Shown: positions 11,645 through 22,199 of the stretch, one piece after another
Layout: every line of letters starts with the position of its first letter
How positions within the stretch are numbered: position 1 is the first letter of the stretch
Source of the DNA: Ampullaceana balthica
Taxonomy: Eukaryota; Mollusca; Gastropoda; Lymnaeidae
NCBI GenBank assembly: GCA_944989445.1
Contig: CALYLW010001395.1
Coordinates: 62,001 to 126,000 of the forward strand
DNA length: 64,000 nucleotides
Direction of reading: 5' to 3'
Made by a program: the position numbers and the translations under genes
The notes under the pieces: generated by a model
What the model saw: only the letters and a program-made list of their open reading frames with translations
Databases searched by the model: none
What the model was told of the DNA's origin: nothing

Positions 11645-12222
11645 ATCCCTTATATTAACTTCGCGGCCGTCTCTGTCTTGGGCTCGGCGGGCGGGCGGGC
11701 GGAAAAACAGAAGTCAAAAATGAACCATTTCCCATGATCCGATCGAACTGAAATTTGGCACACGGACCCGTCTAACCTAACAATGCATCGTATCAAAATT
11801 TCAGATCGATCAAACGTACCGTAATTAGATTAATGCATTTTTAGTTTATCCTTATATGAGGTATGTAATTTAAATTCACGGTTTGTTTATTGTTTTTTTT
11901 GCCACGTGAAATTTTGAGCTGACGCATTGAGGCGACCCAACGAAGCGACGGGCGCTTTTGTTTACATTTTACGTGTCACTCTGAGCTCGGTCAAGCGAAT
12001 CGGTGACCAGACTTTTCCCCTCTCCCCCCCACCCACCCCTCCCTCCACCCCTCCACCCACCCCTCCCCCTACCCACCCCTCCCCCCACCACTAGGGTTAT
12101 GATGCAAAGTTGAGTTAAGACAAATTCAGTCTGTAAATGTTTGAAATTAATCAATACTGTTAGTTATGTCTCATATATAAGGGATTTATAGTCAAAAACT
12201 TTGTTTTTACGGGTTTGTTTTA
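11645..12222 (+). mobile_element. TTAA-flanked element, copy 2 of a tandem dimer
   Basis: Same orientation as the preceding copy and very similar to it, apart from a short ggcggcgggcgg change near 11,690 and a C-rich expansion at 12,020-12,090. It is flanked by TTAA at 11,641-11,644 and 12,223-12,226. Removing both copies and two of the three TTAAs restores the LINE reading frame on the minus strand (codons for P-I-R-L-K-K-T-K). Confidence 0.75.
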
Positions 12223-12933
12223 TTAAACGGATTGGCAGACCAAATTCTTTGCAGGCATTGGAGACGCTTGACACGAATTGTTGCAAACCAGTTTCTGTGT
12301 GTGCTGTCAGTGCCGCATCATCCGCATAAAGTACCTCGCGTATTAGGACATCGGTCGTTTTTGTTTTGGCTCAGAGGCGGGAAGTGTTGAAAAGTCCTCC
12401 ATCAGCTCTGGTGTGTAACCAGATTCACTCACTACTCTCATTGAATGCGTATCGAAGCAGTACAGAGAAACAATTTGCGAACAGAGTTGGTGCGAGTACA
12501 TGGAAAGGCTTCTGAGGTTGTTCCAATGAAATGCATAGTTGCCTGCAAATTTTCATGGACGTTTTTAATAATGGCGAGTTAGTATGGGGGCAGCCAACTA
12601 TTTCAAGGATTTGGAATAACCCACTGCGACTTACTAATACAAGGGCGTTTTTAAGGTCCACAGAGGCGATGTATAGTGGCATCTGTTGCTCTTTTCCTTT
12701 TTCCTGGATCTGCCGTATTGAGAAAGCCGTGTCGTTGTTGACCAACCAGCCCGGAATCCCCATTGAGATTCTGGATAGACTCGGGAGGCTAAACTTTGCA
12801 ATAGTATTAATATGACACAGGCACTAAACTTATAATGCAATTCACAGTTATACTCTTCAGCATGAAAAAATAAAAAGATACCGTAGCAAACCGGTGACTA
12901 TTCACAACTATATTAAAAATATTTCGTATTATT

Positions 12934-13140
12934 TTAACGCATTCTGGAATCACGCTGTGAACGGAAAGAAATCATCAGTGCGCCATCTTTTTGTGACAAA
13001 TACCATGCAAGGCCCTGGCCTTCTAAGTCACTATTTTTAATTCCGAATCGATTAGAAACCATTCTCCTCCATACCCGAATCTTTAGCAGCTGTAGGTCTT
13101 TCTCAACTGCATCCAATAATCTAATTCTCAGACGTCCTAT
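12934..13140 (-). mobile_element. LINE 3' coding fragment (minus)
   Basis: The minus frame reads RLLDAVEKDLQLLKIRVWRR and continues. This resembles the extreme C-terminus of RTE-like non-LTR polyproteins (a D-V-E-x-D-L-x-x-L-x-V-x-x-W-R-R pattern). The piece is short and ends near the copy B duplicated block. It may belong to a different element from the LINE fragment at 10,130-12,840. Confidence 0.5.
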
Positions 13141-13239
13141 ATCCTCTTACTTATTTGTTTCTGTATAGAAAATGTCCTTGCCTTCCTGTGGCTTTTATTT
13201 TAATTCTAGATAATCTGCAATAATCTACAATATTTTATT

Positions 13240-14139
13240 TTAAAAAATGAATGTCTTCTCGGGGACGTCTATAAGAGACGAACTTCTTCACTTTTAAACC
13301 AGTCCTTAAGTCTCCTAAAAAGCACCATTCAATGCCAGTTTGATCTTTCTTACATCTCCATTGAAAGAATGGTACAAGATATGGGAATAAGTGAACTTAA
13401 AAAGAAAGAACGGTTCATTTAACATCTAATTTTAAAAGCCTGTTAAGAAAACACACAAAATGATAAATAAAATTAAAGCTATAGAAACGTAAAAACTTAT
13501 TTTAAAATAAAATCTAAGGGATTTCAGTGGGAATTATTGCCATTTTGTTTAACGAAGTATTTGCACAACTTTCATATTAATTTCACTTTTATCACTACGG
13601 TGAAATTTTGTCAAGTGAACAAATACTAAAGATCAACTGTCATCTATGTTTCTATTTGCTGTTGTAAAACATTTATATTTTTGCTATATTCATACCGTAA
13701 TACTCGACCTATTGGAATGAGAGAGTTACCTGTTTATTTAGAGATATTTTAAAAGACAAATTTGACCTTGAAATAATTTTTCATGTCTAAAAATTAACTG
13801 ATCGTTACACATTGAGTAATTAATTATAATTCTGACATTATGTAATATTAAATCAATTTTTAACGATTACTTAATTTATATTTTTAAACCCTAGGATTTC
13901 GGGTATAGTATCTAGTTATTATATTGTTAGGAACTTCACACATAAAATTGTAGACATGATTGGTGTTAGGAAAAGTAAGATATACATAGGTTTTTTTTTA
14001 TAATATTTTAATTGTGTAACAGTCATGATAAAAAAACTGTTAATTTAATTTAAATTAATTTTATCTATACTATAATTGATACAGACGCGATCAAGTATAA
14101 TTAATGTTGCAATATGCATGTGCATTGTCGCATTTGTAG
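13240..14139 (+). other. 5' flank of C1q-family copy B, paralogous to 1-987
   Basis: Runs in parallel with the first kilobase of the window, including the shared tctataagagacgaacttc region and the run-in to the Cys-rich exon. A reading frame just upstream of the exon (IINVAICMCIVAFVG) is hydrophobic and signal-peptide-like. It has no ATG in frame and overlaps the acceptor tract, so it may be chance. Confidence 0.5.
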
Positions 14140-14277
14140 GGCCTGTTAGTAATGAGACAGATGAAAAAAGTCCAAGAGTTTTTACACATTGCTCTTCTCA
14201 AACTGAGACGATGCATTGTTGTGAAGAGGATGGAGATCAACCAGGTGAAGAATTTTTCATTGATAAACAAACATTAG
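14140..14277 (+). pseudogene. Copy B Cys-rich exon (best-preserved version)
   Basis: Acceptor catttgtag and donor ATTAG|GTAAAT, with phase 1 at both ends. It encodes about 46 residues beginning PVSNETDEKSPRVF, with three Cys in HCSSQTETMHCC followed by an acidic stretch. It is the reference for judging lesions in copy A. No known domain is recognised; a disulfide-linked oligomerisation stub ahead of the coiled coil is plausible but inferred. Confidence 0.6.
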
Positions 14278-16051
14278 GTAAATAATATGTTTCTAAACTT
14301 TATGTTCCACATCTTTTAAATTCATAGGTAGCTTAAACATCGACTTGACTCATCGCGAGTTTCTATATTTATTTTCAGGTATTTCAGTTGGGGAAAACTC
14401 TTCACAAATTGTAACTATGAGACTAGCCCTATTAGAGGAAGCTGTATTCTTACTCAAAAAGACATCAGAAAAATTCAAAAAGACCAAGGAAAGGATGATA
14501 CGATTTTAAAAGATTTCTCATCTGAGCAAAAACAAGTTAACAGAAAAATTCAAATATTATTAGATTCTAGTTCAAAGTCTCAACAATAATTATTGCAACA
14601 CAAAATTATAGAAGCTGAACAAATCAAGCAGATACATTTTTTGAATATAGTTACTTTTAAAAAATCGGTTAAAAACACGATTCAAGGTTAAACCGTTTTG
14701 AGGATGCAAGTAAATCTATCGACACATCAATAAATGAACTAAAAAAAACAGCTCGGCTTGGTGAAAACATTAAGTGATCGTACGTCTGTGTCACTACAAG
14801 AATTGTCAAAGAATTTTGAGAGTACGAATGAGCAGAATCATGAGACATCTGATAAAATGAATAAAATAGAAAACTCAATATGATCAATATGATGTCGCCT
14901 CCATACACAGAGCATTTTGAAAATATGAGAAGTCTCCATCGTGATAAATTTGAAATTTTGGTAGGTAATATAGGTAACAATTGCGTTTCATGATTATTGA
15001 ATTGATTGCTGTATTCCAAAAATAATGTAACTAAATTATTGTATTTCTAAAAAGAGGTATAGAAGAAATGATGACAGCTTTTTATTTAGTCCAATAAGCT
15101 GATGTCAATCAATCTTTAAAGTTAAGCTATTATACGAATAACAAAATTGTAGCAAGTAAGCGGTATACACCCATGTAACAAATTATCACTCCAAGTTTCT
15201 AATTATACCTTGTCATATTTTATATGAGTTAGATTTCTTACGTGCGTTTGAATGAAAATATGAATTTTAGTTTTAGAATTATTTGATAGTTAGATATAAT
15301 GCTGCCCTCATGTTATACACATTGGAATGATTTGTCAACTCTTAGTAAAAAGACTGACCCCTTTGGAAATTATAACAGAAGTTTAAACTTGACCGAAATT
15401 AAGAAAACGATGGTTCACCTTGTAAAGGTGTCGTTAGTGCGGTTAGAAAGTATTTCGATTACAATGTAATCTTGGGATTCTCACTACCGGTGTGTATATA
15501 AAAAAAATTACATAAGGAAAAACAAAACGGTAACAAAATGTTGGTCGTGAAATTTCTTTTAAACCCTAAAATCAGTCTTAAAAATTAGTTTTTAAGCTGT
15601 CCTTTTTATAAAGAATGTAAGGAGAAAGACACACTGGCATTAAATTGTTTTATAGTGATATTGTTGTTTCATTTTAAACTCTATTAAGCGAATGGGAAAG
15701 GTTATTTATCACAGTTTTTTCCCTTCAAATTATTATCATCGAATTTGGTGTTTTTCTAACTTTGTTTCTAACGTTCACTTTTCTTTTGTTGCAAGATTGA
15801 TTGTAATTTATTCTGTTAATATAACAAAATCTATTTTAAAAGTCCATTTATGACGTGTAGGTGAAGCAGCTTTGAGACTGGGAGAGAAAGATACAAACAA
15901 TCGCAGTTTTAATAAAAAAAACACTAAATTGTAAATGTCCACTTAAAAGCTAAAAGGGTTTTTGTTATATTATATTACCTTTTTTTTCATTAACAGAAAA
16001 AATTAATAGAGAGTTTTGTCGAGAAGATGTCCAAAAAAGCTTCACTAATTG
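14140..16051 (+). pseudogene. Coiled-coil/C1q family gene, copy B (pseudogene lacking the C1q exon)
   Basis: Exons are at 14,140-14,277 (Cys-rich, intact, donor TTAG|GTAAAT), 14,379-14,964 (coiled coil), 15,346-15,427 (linker 1) and 15,997-16,051 (linker 2, intact). The Cys-rich exon reads FTHCSSQTETMHCCEEDGD. The coiled-coil exon has frameshifts near 14,500, 14,690 and 14,745. Linker 1 is one base shorter than in copy A and is frameshifted. After linker 2 the expected C1q exon is absent: intron sequence matching copy A is followed at about 16,310 by a LINE, and copy-A-like 3' flank resumes at about 18,330. It therefore cannot make a C1q protein. Confidence 0.75.
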
Positions 16052-16310
16052 GTAAGATATTTTTGTGAATTTATTTATAATGAATTTTAAGTCGCTGAAA
16101 TTGTCAAACGTTGATCAATCAAGAAAGCAGTTTTTCAACTTGACCATCAATAATAATTAATGTCTGCACAATATGACTATTTTACTTGGTATTTAAAATT
16201 TGGGTTAAACATCATTAACTAGATATATTGCCCTGGGGCTGGCCTGAAGTTACTACAAGGACACTTTACAGGTATAACAGAACAGATTAATCCCATGTCG
16301 AACCACACAA

Positions 16311-18329
16311 AGAAAAAGGGATGTCCCCGTATCAACAACTTCTGCACGAAAACCTTGTGAAAACGCAGCTGTTCACTGACAAAGTGAGGGAAGGTCTCTC
16401 AAATATGTCACCATGCGTCACTATTGACTCCAAATGGACGCATCTCAGACACAAAATCTATACATCAGCAATACATGCCTTTGGCAAGAAATCTCACAAA
16501 AACACGGATTGGTTTGATGAATATTGGGACGAGATGAAACCTGTCACTGAAGCCAAAAGGAGAGCTCATGTGGCCTACAAGGAAAAGCCCACGCCCGATA
16601 GGCTGCATGCCTTAAAAACAGCCAAGTCGCTGTTGCCCAAAAAGTTGCCCGTCAATGTGCCAATGCCTACTGGCTTAACCTCTGCTCCAGCATACAATCA
16701 CCTGCAGACATGGGCAATGACAAAGCCATGTACGAAAATATCAAAAAAGAAACTGGCCATATGACGTCCAAAGTTGCCAAAGTCCAAAAGTGGAGAAATT
16801 ATCAAAGACCAGGCGGGAAAGCTAAAACTAAAACGGTGGATTGAGCATTATCTGGAACTGTATTCAAAAGTTACCACAGTCTTCAGCGCCGCTCTAGATG
16901 ACATCCCCGATATGCCACTCATGGAAGAACTTGATGTCGTGCCCACACAGGAAGATGTGGGCAAAGCAATTGACAGCCTAGCTTGTGGAAAAGACCCTGA
17001 TAATGATGGCATACCACCAGAAGCTCTAAAGAGTGGAAAGACAGCTTTACTCCAACCATTGCACGAGCTTCTTTCCCTCTGCAAGGAACAGGGCAACATC
17101 CCACAATACCTAAAGGATGCACATATAGTGACACTATATAAAAACTAGGGCAATCGAAGTGACTGCAATAAATAGCGCGGCTACTATTCCTTAGTGTTGT
17201 AGGAAAGGCCTTCGCCCATGTCATTCTAACACGTTTACAGAGTCTAGCATCCCGTGTCTATCCGGAATCTCAGTGCGGTTGCCGGGGTGTTTAATCTACC
17301 ATAGACATGGTGTTCTCCATATGGCAGCTCCAGAAAAAATGCAGAGAGCAACATATAACACTATACATTGACTTTGTGGACCTTACGATAGCCTTTGATT
17401 TCGTCAGTCGCAACTTGGGTTGCCAGATGGCTGTCTTAAAAATACCGGTCACTAGAGTCGAACTTTGTCGATGGCACAATATTTAAATGTAAAATGTCCG
17501 GTACTGCTCCCATTTTTCCACTTGACAAATAATGATAATACTGGACAGTCTAGTAAAAACCGGACATCTGTCAATCCTGGCGACGGGCTATTCGAAATCC
17601 TGGTAAAAATTGGCTGTCCCCAACACCTACTCACCATCATCAGACAGTTCCATGAAAATATGCAGGGCACAGTGCAGTTCGATGGAGCTGTGTCAGAGGC
17701 CTTTCAAGTCAGCAGTGGAGTTAAAGCAAGGTTGTGTACTGGCACCAACACTGTTAGCAATATTCTTCTCTGTATTGCTTCGATACGCATTCAAGGATAG
17801 CAGTGATGGAATCTTGTTAAACACCAGAGCTGATGGAGAACTTTACCACAATGCCCGCCTCCGTGCCAAGACCAAAATGACAGATGCCCTAATTTGTGAG
17901 CTACTCTTTGCGGATGATGAGGCACTGATAGCATAAACAGAAACTGGTTTGCAACAACTCGTCTCAAGCTTCTCCAATGCCAGCAAAGCACTTGGGCCTC
18001 AAAAATACAAACGTCATGGCCCAAGACACACAACCTCATCCTGCCATCCAATATTGACAATGAAAACTTTGAGGTTGTGGACAGCTTCACCTACTTGGGT
18101 TCCAAAGTCTCCAATACACTGTCCATTGAAGAGGAAATAAACAGTAGAATTGGCAAGGCAGCTGCAACAATGGCTGAATTAAATAAATGGGTCTGGCAAA
18201 ATACAAAGTTAACAGAGAAAAAAACATTTTGTATCTACAAAGCCTACGTCATTAGTACACTGCTATACGGTAGCGAGACATGGACCACTTATACATCCCA
18301 AGAGCGAAAGCTTAATAGCTAATAACTAT
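16311..18329 (+). mobile_element. Non-LTR retrotransposon RT fragment (plus), in copy B
   Basis: Same LINE family as the one at 10,130-12,840, on the opposite strand. Readable parts: the pre-RT linker (16,321-16,764), RT fingers with AIDSLACGKDPDNDGIPPEAL (16,960-17,040), LLTIIRQFHENMQGTVQFDG (17,625-17,685), a QGC-type motif, LLFADDEALIA (17,900-17,935) and SFTYLGSKVSNTLSIEEEIN (18,080-18,140). It has several frameshifts and a foreign insert near 17,430-17,580. It is 5'-truncated (no endonuclease) and ends before the zinc-finger-like tail. It lies exactly where copy B lost its C1q exon. Confidence 0.85.
17425..17580 (-). mobile_element. Short insert inside the LINE RT
   Basis: Other copies of this LINE read ...VSR-DGLF... 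continuously, but here about 155 bp intervene. The insert has cttgggttgccagatggctg at its left edge, and contains paired cggtcactag and gtccggt motifs. It has no reading frame related to RT. A short non-autonomous element is the best explanation. Exact borders and strand are uncertain. Confidence 0.55.
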
Positions 18330-19100
18330 AAGCGTTTATTTGAATCTAGCTATGAATATTTTTTTTCTAATCAACATTTAGAGACCTTTTTTTATGTGCC
18401 ATAGTTCCATGTTGTTTTTATTTTCTAAAACTAGAACTAATTTTTAACATTCATTAAAGTGTTTTGTTTTAATGTTTAATACACCGGTTGCGTGTACAGT
18501 TTCCTTTAACATATATCTTCCTACACCTTCTGTATTTGATTAACTCTCTTAAAACTGAAAGGTATAACAATTATATAATTATAATCTTTGGTTACGTGTC
18601 TATAATTTATTCTTGTATATGAAATCATGATCTGCAATATTTGACATTAAATAAGAGGAACAACTTTAACAGTCCTGTAATTTAAAAAATTCCTATGGAG
18701 TAGATAGTACAGCTTAACACTATGTCTGTGTTTTAATTTGCTTGAAGTCTGTCTATCCGTACTTTACTGTCCTTATAATATTTAACAATATCATGATCTT
18801 TTTATCTTACGATTTTGAGTGTGAATGTCCTTTCTTATTAGTTCTATATATGTGTGCCTTTCACCTCAAGGGCAATATAATAATAACTATTATTGAATTT
18901 TTATTTCTTTGTTTAATCCTTGTATACATTAGTACACAGTAACATAGCTTAAAGGGCACGACATGAGTATCATGCATATTTTGTCTTGAAGTGGTAAAGT
19001 GCTGAGGACATTATTTTCAAAATCAGCATACCAGTGAAATTATTATATTCATTTTTTATCTTTTCCTTCCTTTATTTTATTAGCTGGTTTATTTTAATAT
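18330..19100 (+). other. 3' flank of copy B, no gene recognised
   Basis: Sequence resuming after the LINE matches copy A 3' flank (about 5190-5900) in order, including gcgtttatttgaatctagct and the atgatctgcaatatttgaca block. It is non-coding and AT-rich. Confidence 0.5.
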
Positions 19101-19109
19101 GATTTTATA

Positions 19110-21132
19110 AAACAACTTAATAACTATTATTTTTGTCATGTGCCTGACAAATAAAATTAACAAATGCTGGTTCAATTCTAGATTGAAAAAGCTATGCAAA
19201 CTAAAAGAGAACTTATTTAAGAAATATAAAGCTACCAATTCATATAGGATACACAAAAAATACTTAAAGATTAAACACTTGACACAAAAACTTAGTCGGA
19301 ACCTCCAAAATGAAAATATAAACAATGTAATTACCAAAGATAACAATAAAAACGTATGGTCCTTTATCAAATCTAAAAAAATGGAACCTTCAGGAATAGC
19401 CACACTAAAAGGCTCAAATAATAAAACCTATAATGATAATGAAACTAAAGCTAATATCCTTAACACATATTTTGCATCCTCTTTATCTGCCTCAGGCGAC
19501 AAGGAAGTTTTAATAAATTTAAATAAAATGGAGGAAATAGGTAACATAACTGTAGATGAGATAGGTATACATTCACTCCTAAAAAACTTAAAAATAAACA
19601 AAGCTACTGGCCCAGATGATTTGCCTGCAAGATTATTAAAAGAACTAAGCAATGAACTGTCCCCAATCCTTGTAGTTCTCTTTCAAGCCTCTCTAAACCA
19701 GGGTAAAGTGCCCCAGGATTGGAAATTAGCTAATGTAAGTCCACTCTTTAAGAAAGGGGATAAATCAGACCCTGGTAATTACAGGCCTGTATCACTTACT
19801 AGTATCACCTGTAAATTACTAGAACACATAATATATAGTAGAATAGTTAACCACCTTGACAAATATAATGCCCTATGCCCACATCAACACGGCTTTAGAA
19901 AAAACAGATCATGTGAAACACAATTAATAGGTTTAATAGATGAACTATCAAAAGGCTTGGACAAAAATGATCAAATAGATACAATATTACTAGACTTCTC
20001 AAAAGCATTTGACAAAGTTCACCACCTTAGTTTACTTAAAAAACTTAACTACTTTGGAATCTCAGGTTCCTTACATCACTGGATCCAAGACTTCCTTTTG
20101 GGCAGGGAGCAAACTGTAATAATTAATGGATCTAAATCTGCACCAATAAAGGTTAACTCAGGAGTTCCACAAGGAACTGTGCTAGGTCCCTTACTCTTTT
20201 TAATTTATATAAATGATTTACCCAACAACATCTCAACAGGTACAAAAGTTAGGCTATTTGCTGATGATTGTATAATCTATAGAACAATTGAATCAGAACA
20301 AGATAGCAAAATTTTACAAAAAGACTTAGATGAATTGATAAAATGGGAAACTAACTGGAGTATGTCTTTCCATCCAGAAAAGTGTCAACTGTTAAGAGTA
20401 ACAAAGAAAAAGAAACAAATAAATTCAAAATATTACATTCATGGAAAAGAACTGACCCAAACTAAAGATGCAAAATACTTAGGAGTCTTAATAAATGAGA
20501 AACTATCATGGAATCCCCATGTCAATGAAGTTATTAAAAAATCAAACAAAACCTTAGGCTTTATAAAAAGGAACTTTAACAAATGTAATAGAGATATAAA
20601 ACTAAAATGCTACCTCACTTTGGTGAGACCTGCACTAGAATATGCATCTTCTGTATGGGACCCATCCACCAAAGAAAACATTGATAAACTAGAACAAATT
20701 CAAAAAAGAGCTGCCAGATTCATTACTGGAGAATATTCGAAACTGACACGAGTAACACCATTAGTTAAATCATTAAACCTTGAAACACTAGAGGATAGAA
20801 GAACTAAGAGCAAAGTAGTAATCATACATAAAGCAATTAATTCTAATTTAGAAATACAACACAAAGATAACTTAATACAACCCTCAGATAGACATAAGGA
20901 TAAAAACACCTTTCTTATTCCGTATGCAAGAACAAACACATACAAGTTTTCCTTCTTCCCGTCCGGAATTAGGGCGTGGAATGGGTTGCCTGAAGAATCC
21001 AGGAAAACCAACACTTTATCAACATTTAAATCTCTAATAAAAATGCAAGACTAAACACAAACCATAGATAAGCGTAGGACGCAATAATCTTCTGTATAGA
21101 AGGAGCGTCTGTAAACAGATAAGATAAGGTAA
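19110..21132 (+). mobile_element. 5'-truncated CR1/Jockey-type LINE with its 3' end
   Basis: Includes the RT frame and a short 3' UTR with ggacgcaataatcttctgta, a hairpin cttctgtatagaag, and a gataagataag-type tail. About 50 bp of this 3' end match the tail of the SINE at 6727-6920. The 5' junction is not exact: sequence before about 19,110 still resembles copy B flank. Confidence 0.8.
19138..21054 (+). CDS. Reverse transcriptase of a CR1/Jockey-type LINE, open frame
   Basis: A 638-codon uninterrupted frame ending in TAA. RT-domain blocks in order: LKINKATGPDDLPARLLKEL (residues about 148-167), WKLANVSPLFKKGDKSDPGN, NYRPVSLTSITCKLLEHII, HGFRKNRSCETQL, TILLDFSKAFDKV with catalytic Asp about 286, SGVPQGTVLGPLLFLIYIND, and the active-site box RLFADDC (Asp 376/377). 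After the RT come the YLGV motif and a C-terminal EYASSVWDP...LEQIQKRAARFI...AWNGLP region typical of the CR1/Jockey group. The endonuclease is absent, so the copy is 5'-truncated and the listed start is only the first usable codon. Lack of stops suggests recent insertion. It acts in target-primed reverse transcription of its RNA. Confidence 0.9.
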   Translation: MCLTNKINKCWFNSRLKKLCKLKENLFKKYKATNSYRIHKKYLKIKHLTQKLSRNLQNENINNVITKDNNKNVWSFIKSKKMEPSGIATLKGSNNKTYNDNETKANILNTYFASSLSASGDKEVLINLNKMEEIGNITVDEIGIHSLLKNLKINKATGPDDLPARLLKELSNELSPILVVLFQASLNQGKVPQDWKLANVSPLFKKGDKSDPGNYRPVSLTSITCKLLEHIIYSRIVNHLDKYNALCPHQHGFRKNRSCETQLIGLIDELSKGLDKNDQIDTILLDFSKAFDKVHHLSLLKKLNYFGISGSLHHWIQDFLLGREQTVIINGSKSAPIKVNSGVPQGTVLGPLLFLIYINDLPNNISTGTKVRLFADDCIIYRTIESEQDSKILQKDLDELIKWETNWSMSFHPEKCQLLRVTKKKKQINSKYYIHGKELTQTKDAKYLGVLINEKLSWNPHVNEVIKKSNKTLGFIKRNFNKCNRDIKLKCYLTLVRPALEYASSVWDPSTKENIDKLEQIQKRAARFITGEYSKLTRVTPLVKSLNLETLEDRRTKSKVVIIHKAINSNLEIQHKDNLIQPSDRHKDKNTFLIPYARTNTYKFSFFPSGIRAWNGLPEESRKTNTLSTFKSLIKMQD

Positions 21133-21767
21133 GGACTGAAAACGTGTAAGTCCGCAAAGTATCATTGAAAGATATCTTAAAATATCATTGAACAAATATT
21201 GAAAAATATCATAAAGTATCATTGGAAGATATCTAAGATATCTAAGCAAGGTCCTTGAAGCTAAAAGATTTACTCAGATTATCAACCAGCAGATGGAGAT
21301 ACCCAGAGAAGAGACGGACTCTGTAAAAATTGGTGTTGACACGTTTTTAACTCGGATAACTCTTCATTAAATTACGTACCTTTGAAAAAGATTATTGACA
21401 CGGCTTACAGTTCCTTAAAAATACAACGACACAATGTTAACAACCTAATTTTTAAAAATGAACGAAATGAGTTGACATGTTCATATGCTCGCTTAAAGTT
21501 ATTTCTCCTTTTAATCATCAGAACCCGAAAAACTGATTTTTGTTAAAAGACTATAGAATAATAAAAAGTACATGTATATTACTAACATATCTGAAATGTT
21601 TTAAAAGATAACGTTGTCATATTTGCTCGGCTTGCAAATTAGTGAAATTTCTAGACATGCCTAACATTGTAATACTTTTTTTTCTGATCTATTGCAAGAA
21701 ACTAATATCCAAAGATGAAAATATACGTTTTCTATTTTAGTAGGAAAATTTTGCATTTATCCATAAA
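21133..21767 (+). other. No gene recognised
   Basis: Starts with imperfect tandem atcattgaaagatatc-like units (about 21,160-21,245) directly after the LINE tail. AT-rich sequence without a coding frame follows, up to the hAT element. Confidence 0.4.
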
Positions 21768-21998
21768 TAGGCCTGTCAACGGGTACCCGGGACGTCCCGG
21801 GTACCCGTTGCCATGTGATTACCCGGGTAGTAAAATTCCACCCGGGTACCCGTGAAAATGTGGCTTCAATGTCTATATTAACCGTAGGCAAAATTCGGCT
21901 CCCATGCGGCTTTTTGTGTGTTTACATTGTGGCTTGCGAAACAATTTATCAAATGAAAATTTTTGTTTCAAATATATGCTGTGAAGTACATCTAAGGA

Positions 21999-22052
21999 GA
22001 AATATCTGTCAACGGGAAATATCTGTCAACGAGAAATATCTGTCAACGGGAA
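21999..22052 (+). repeat. Three tandem 18-bp units
   Basis: Three consecutive gaaatatctgtcaacggg units, the middle one with a single change. They lie inside the hAT element. The ctgtcaacgg core echoes the element's left terminus. Confidence 0.75.
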
Positions 22053-22199
22053 ATAAAATACGGTCCTTACAAATACAATGTATTTTGATATATCTTTTTT
22101 TCTCTCAACGTGAAACAGAAATCGCACAACACACACACAAAAATTGGTTCTTTAAAAGAATCATATAAAGAAAACAAAAGTCCTCTGCCAAAAAAAGGA

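Larger units (their letters stand above)
10130..12840 (-). mobile_element. Non-LTR retrotransposon RT fragment (minus), split by an insertion
   Basis: Read on the minus strand, it gives decayed but recognisable parts of an endonuclease-RT LINE polyprotein of the type often annotated craniofacial development protein 2-like. In order: SLASRVYPESQ-GFRAG (about 12,800), DLKNAL (12,650), APTLFANCFSVLLRYAF (12,450), LYADDAAL (about 12,320), SFTYLGSK (10,990), RHLRWLGHVKRM (10,660) and a terminal CxxC...H...C zinc-finger-like motif, CGKDCHSRIRLLSHSRKC (10,360). The 5' endonuclease is missing and there are several frameshifts. Between 12,222 and 11,080 the reading frame is interrupted by two TTAA-flanked elements. 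The family label is from motifs only. Confidence 0.8.

Noticed and set aside
14076..14139. Signal peptide exon for copy B (hydrophobic stretch before the Cys-rich exon)
   Set aside because: Begins with TTG, has no ATG, and lies in the acceptor tract. The acceptor at 14,138 matches copy A, so the stretch is probably intronic.
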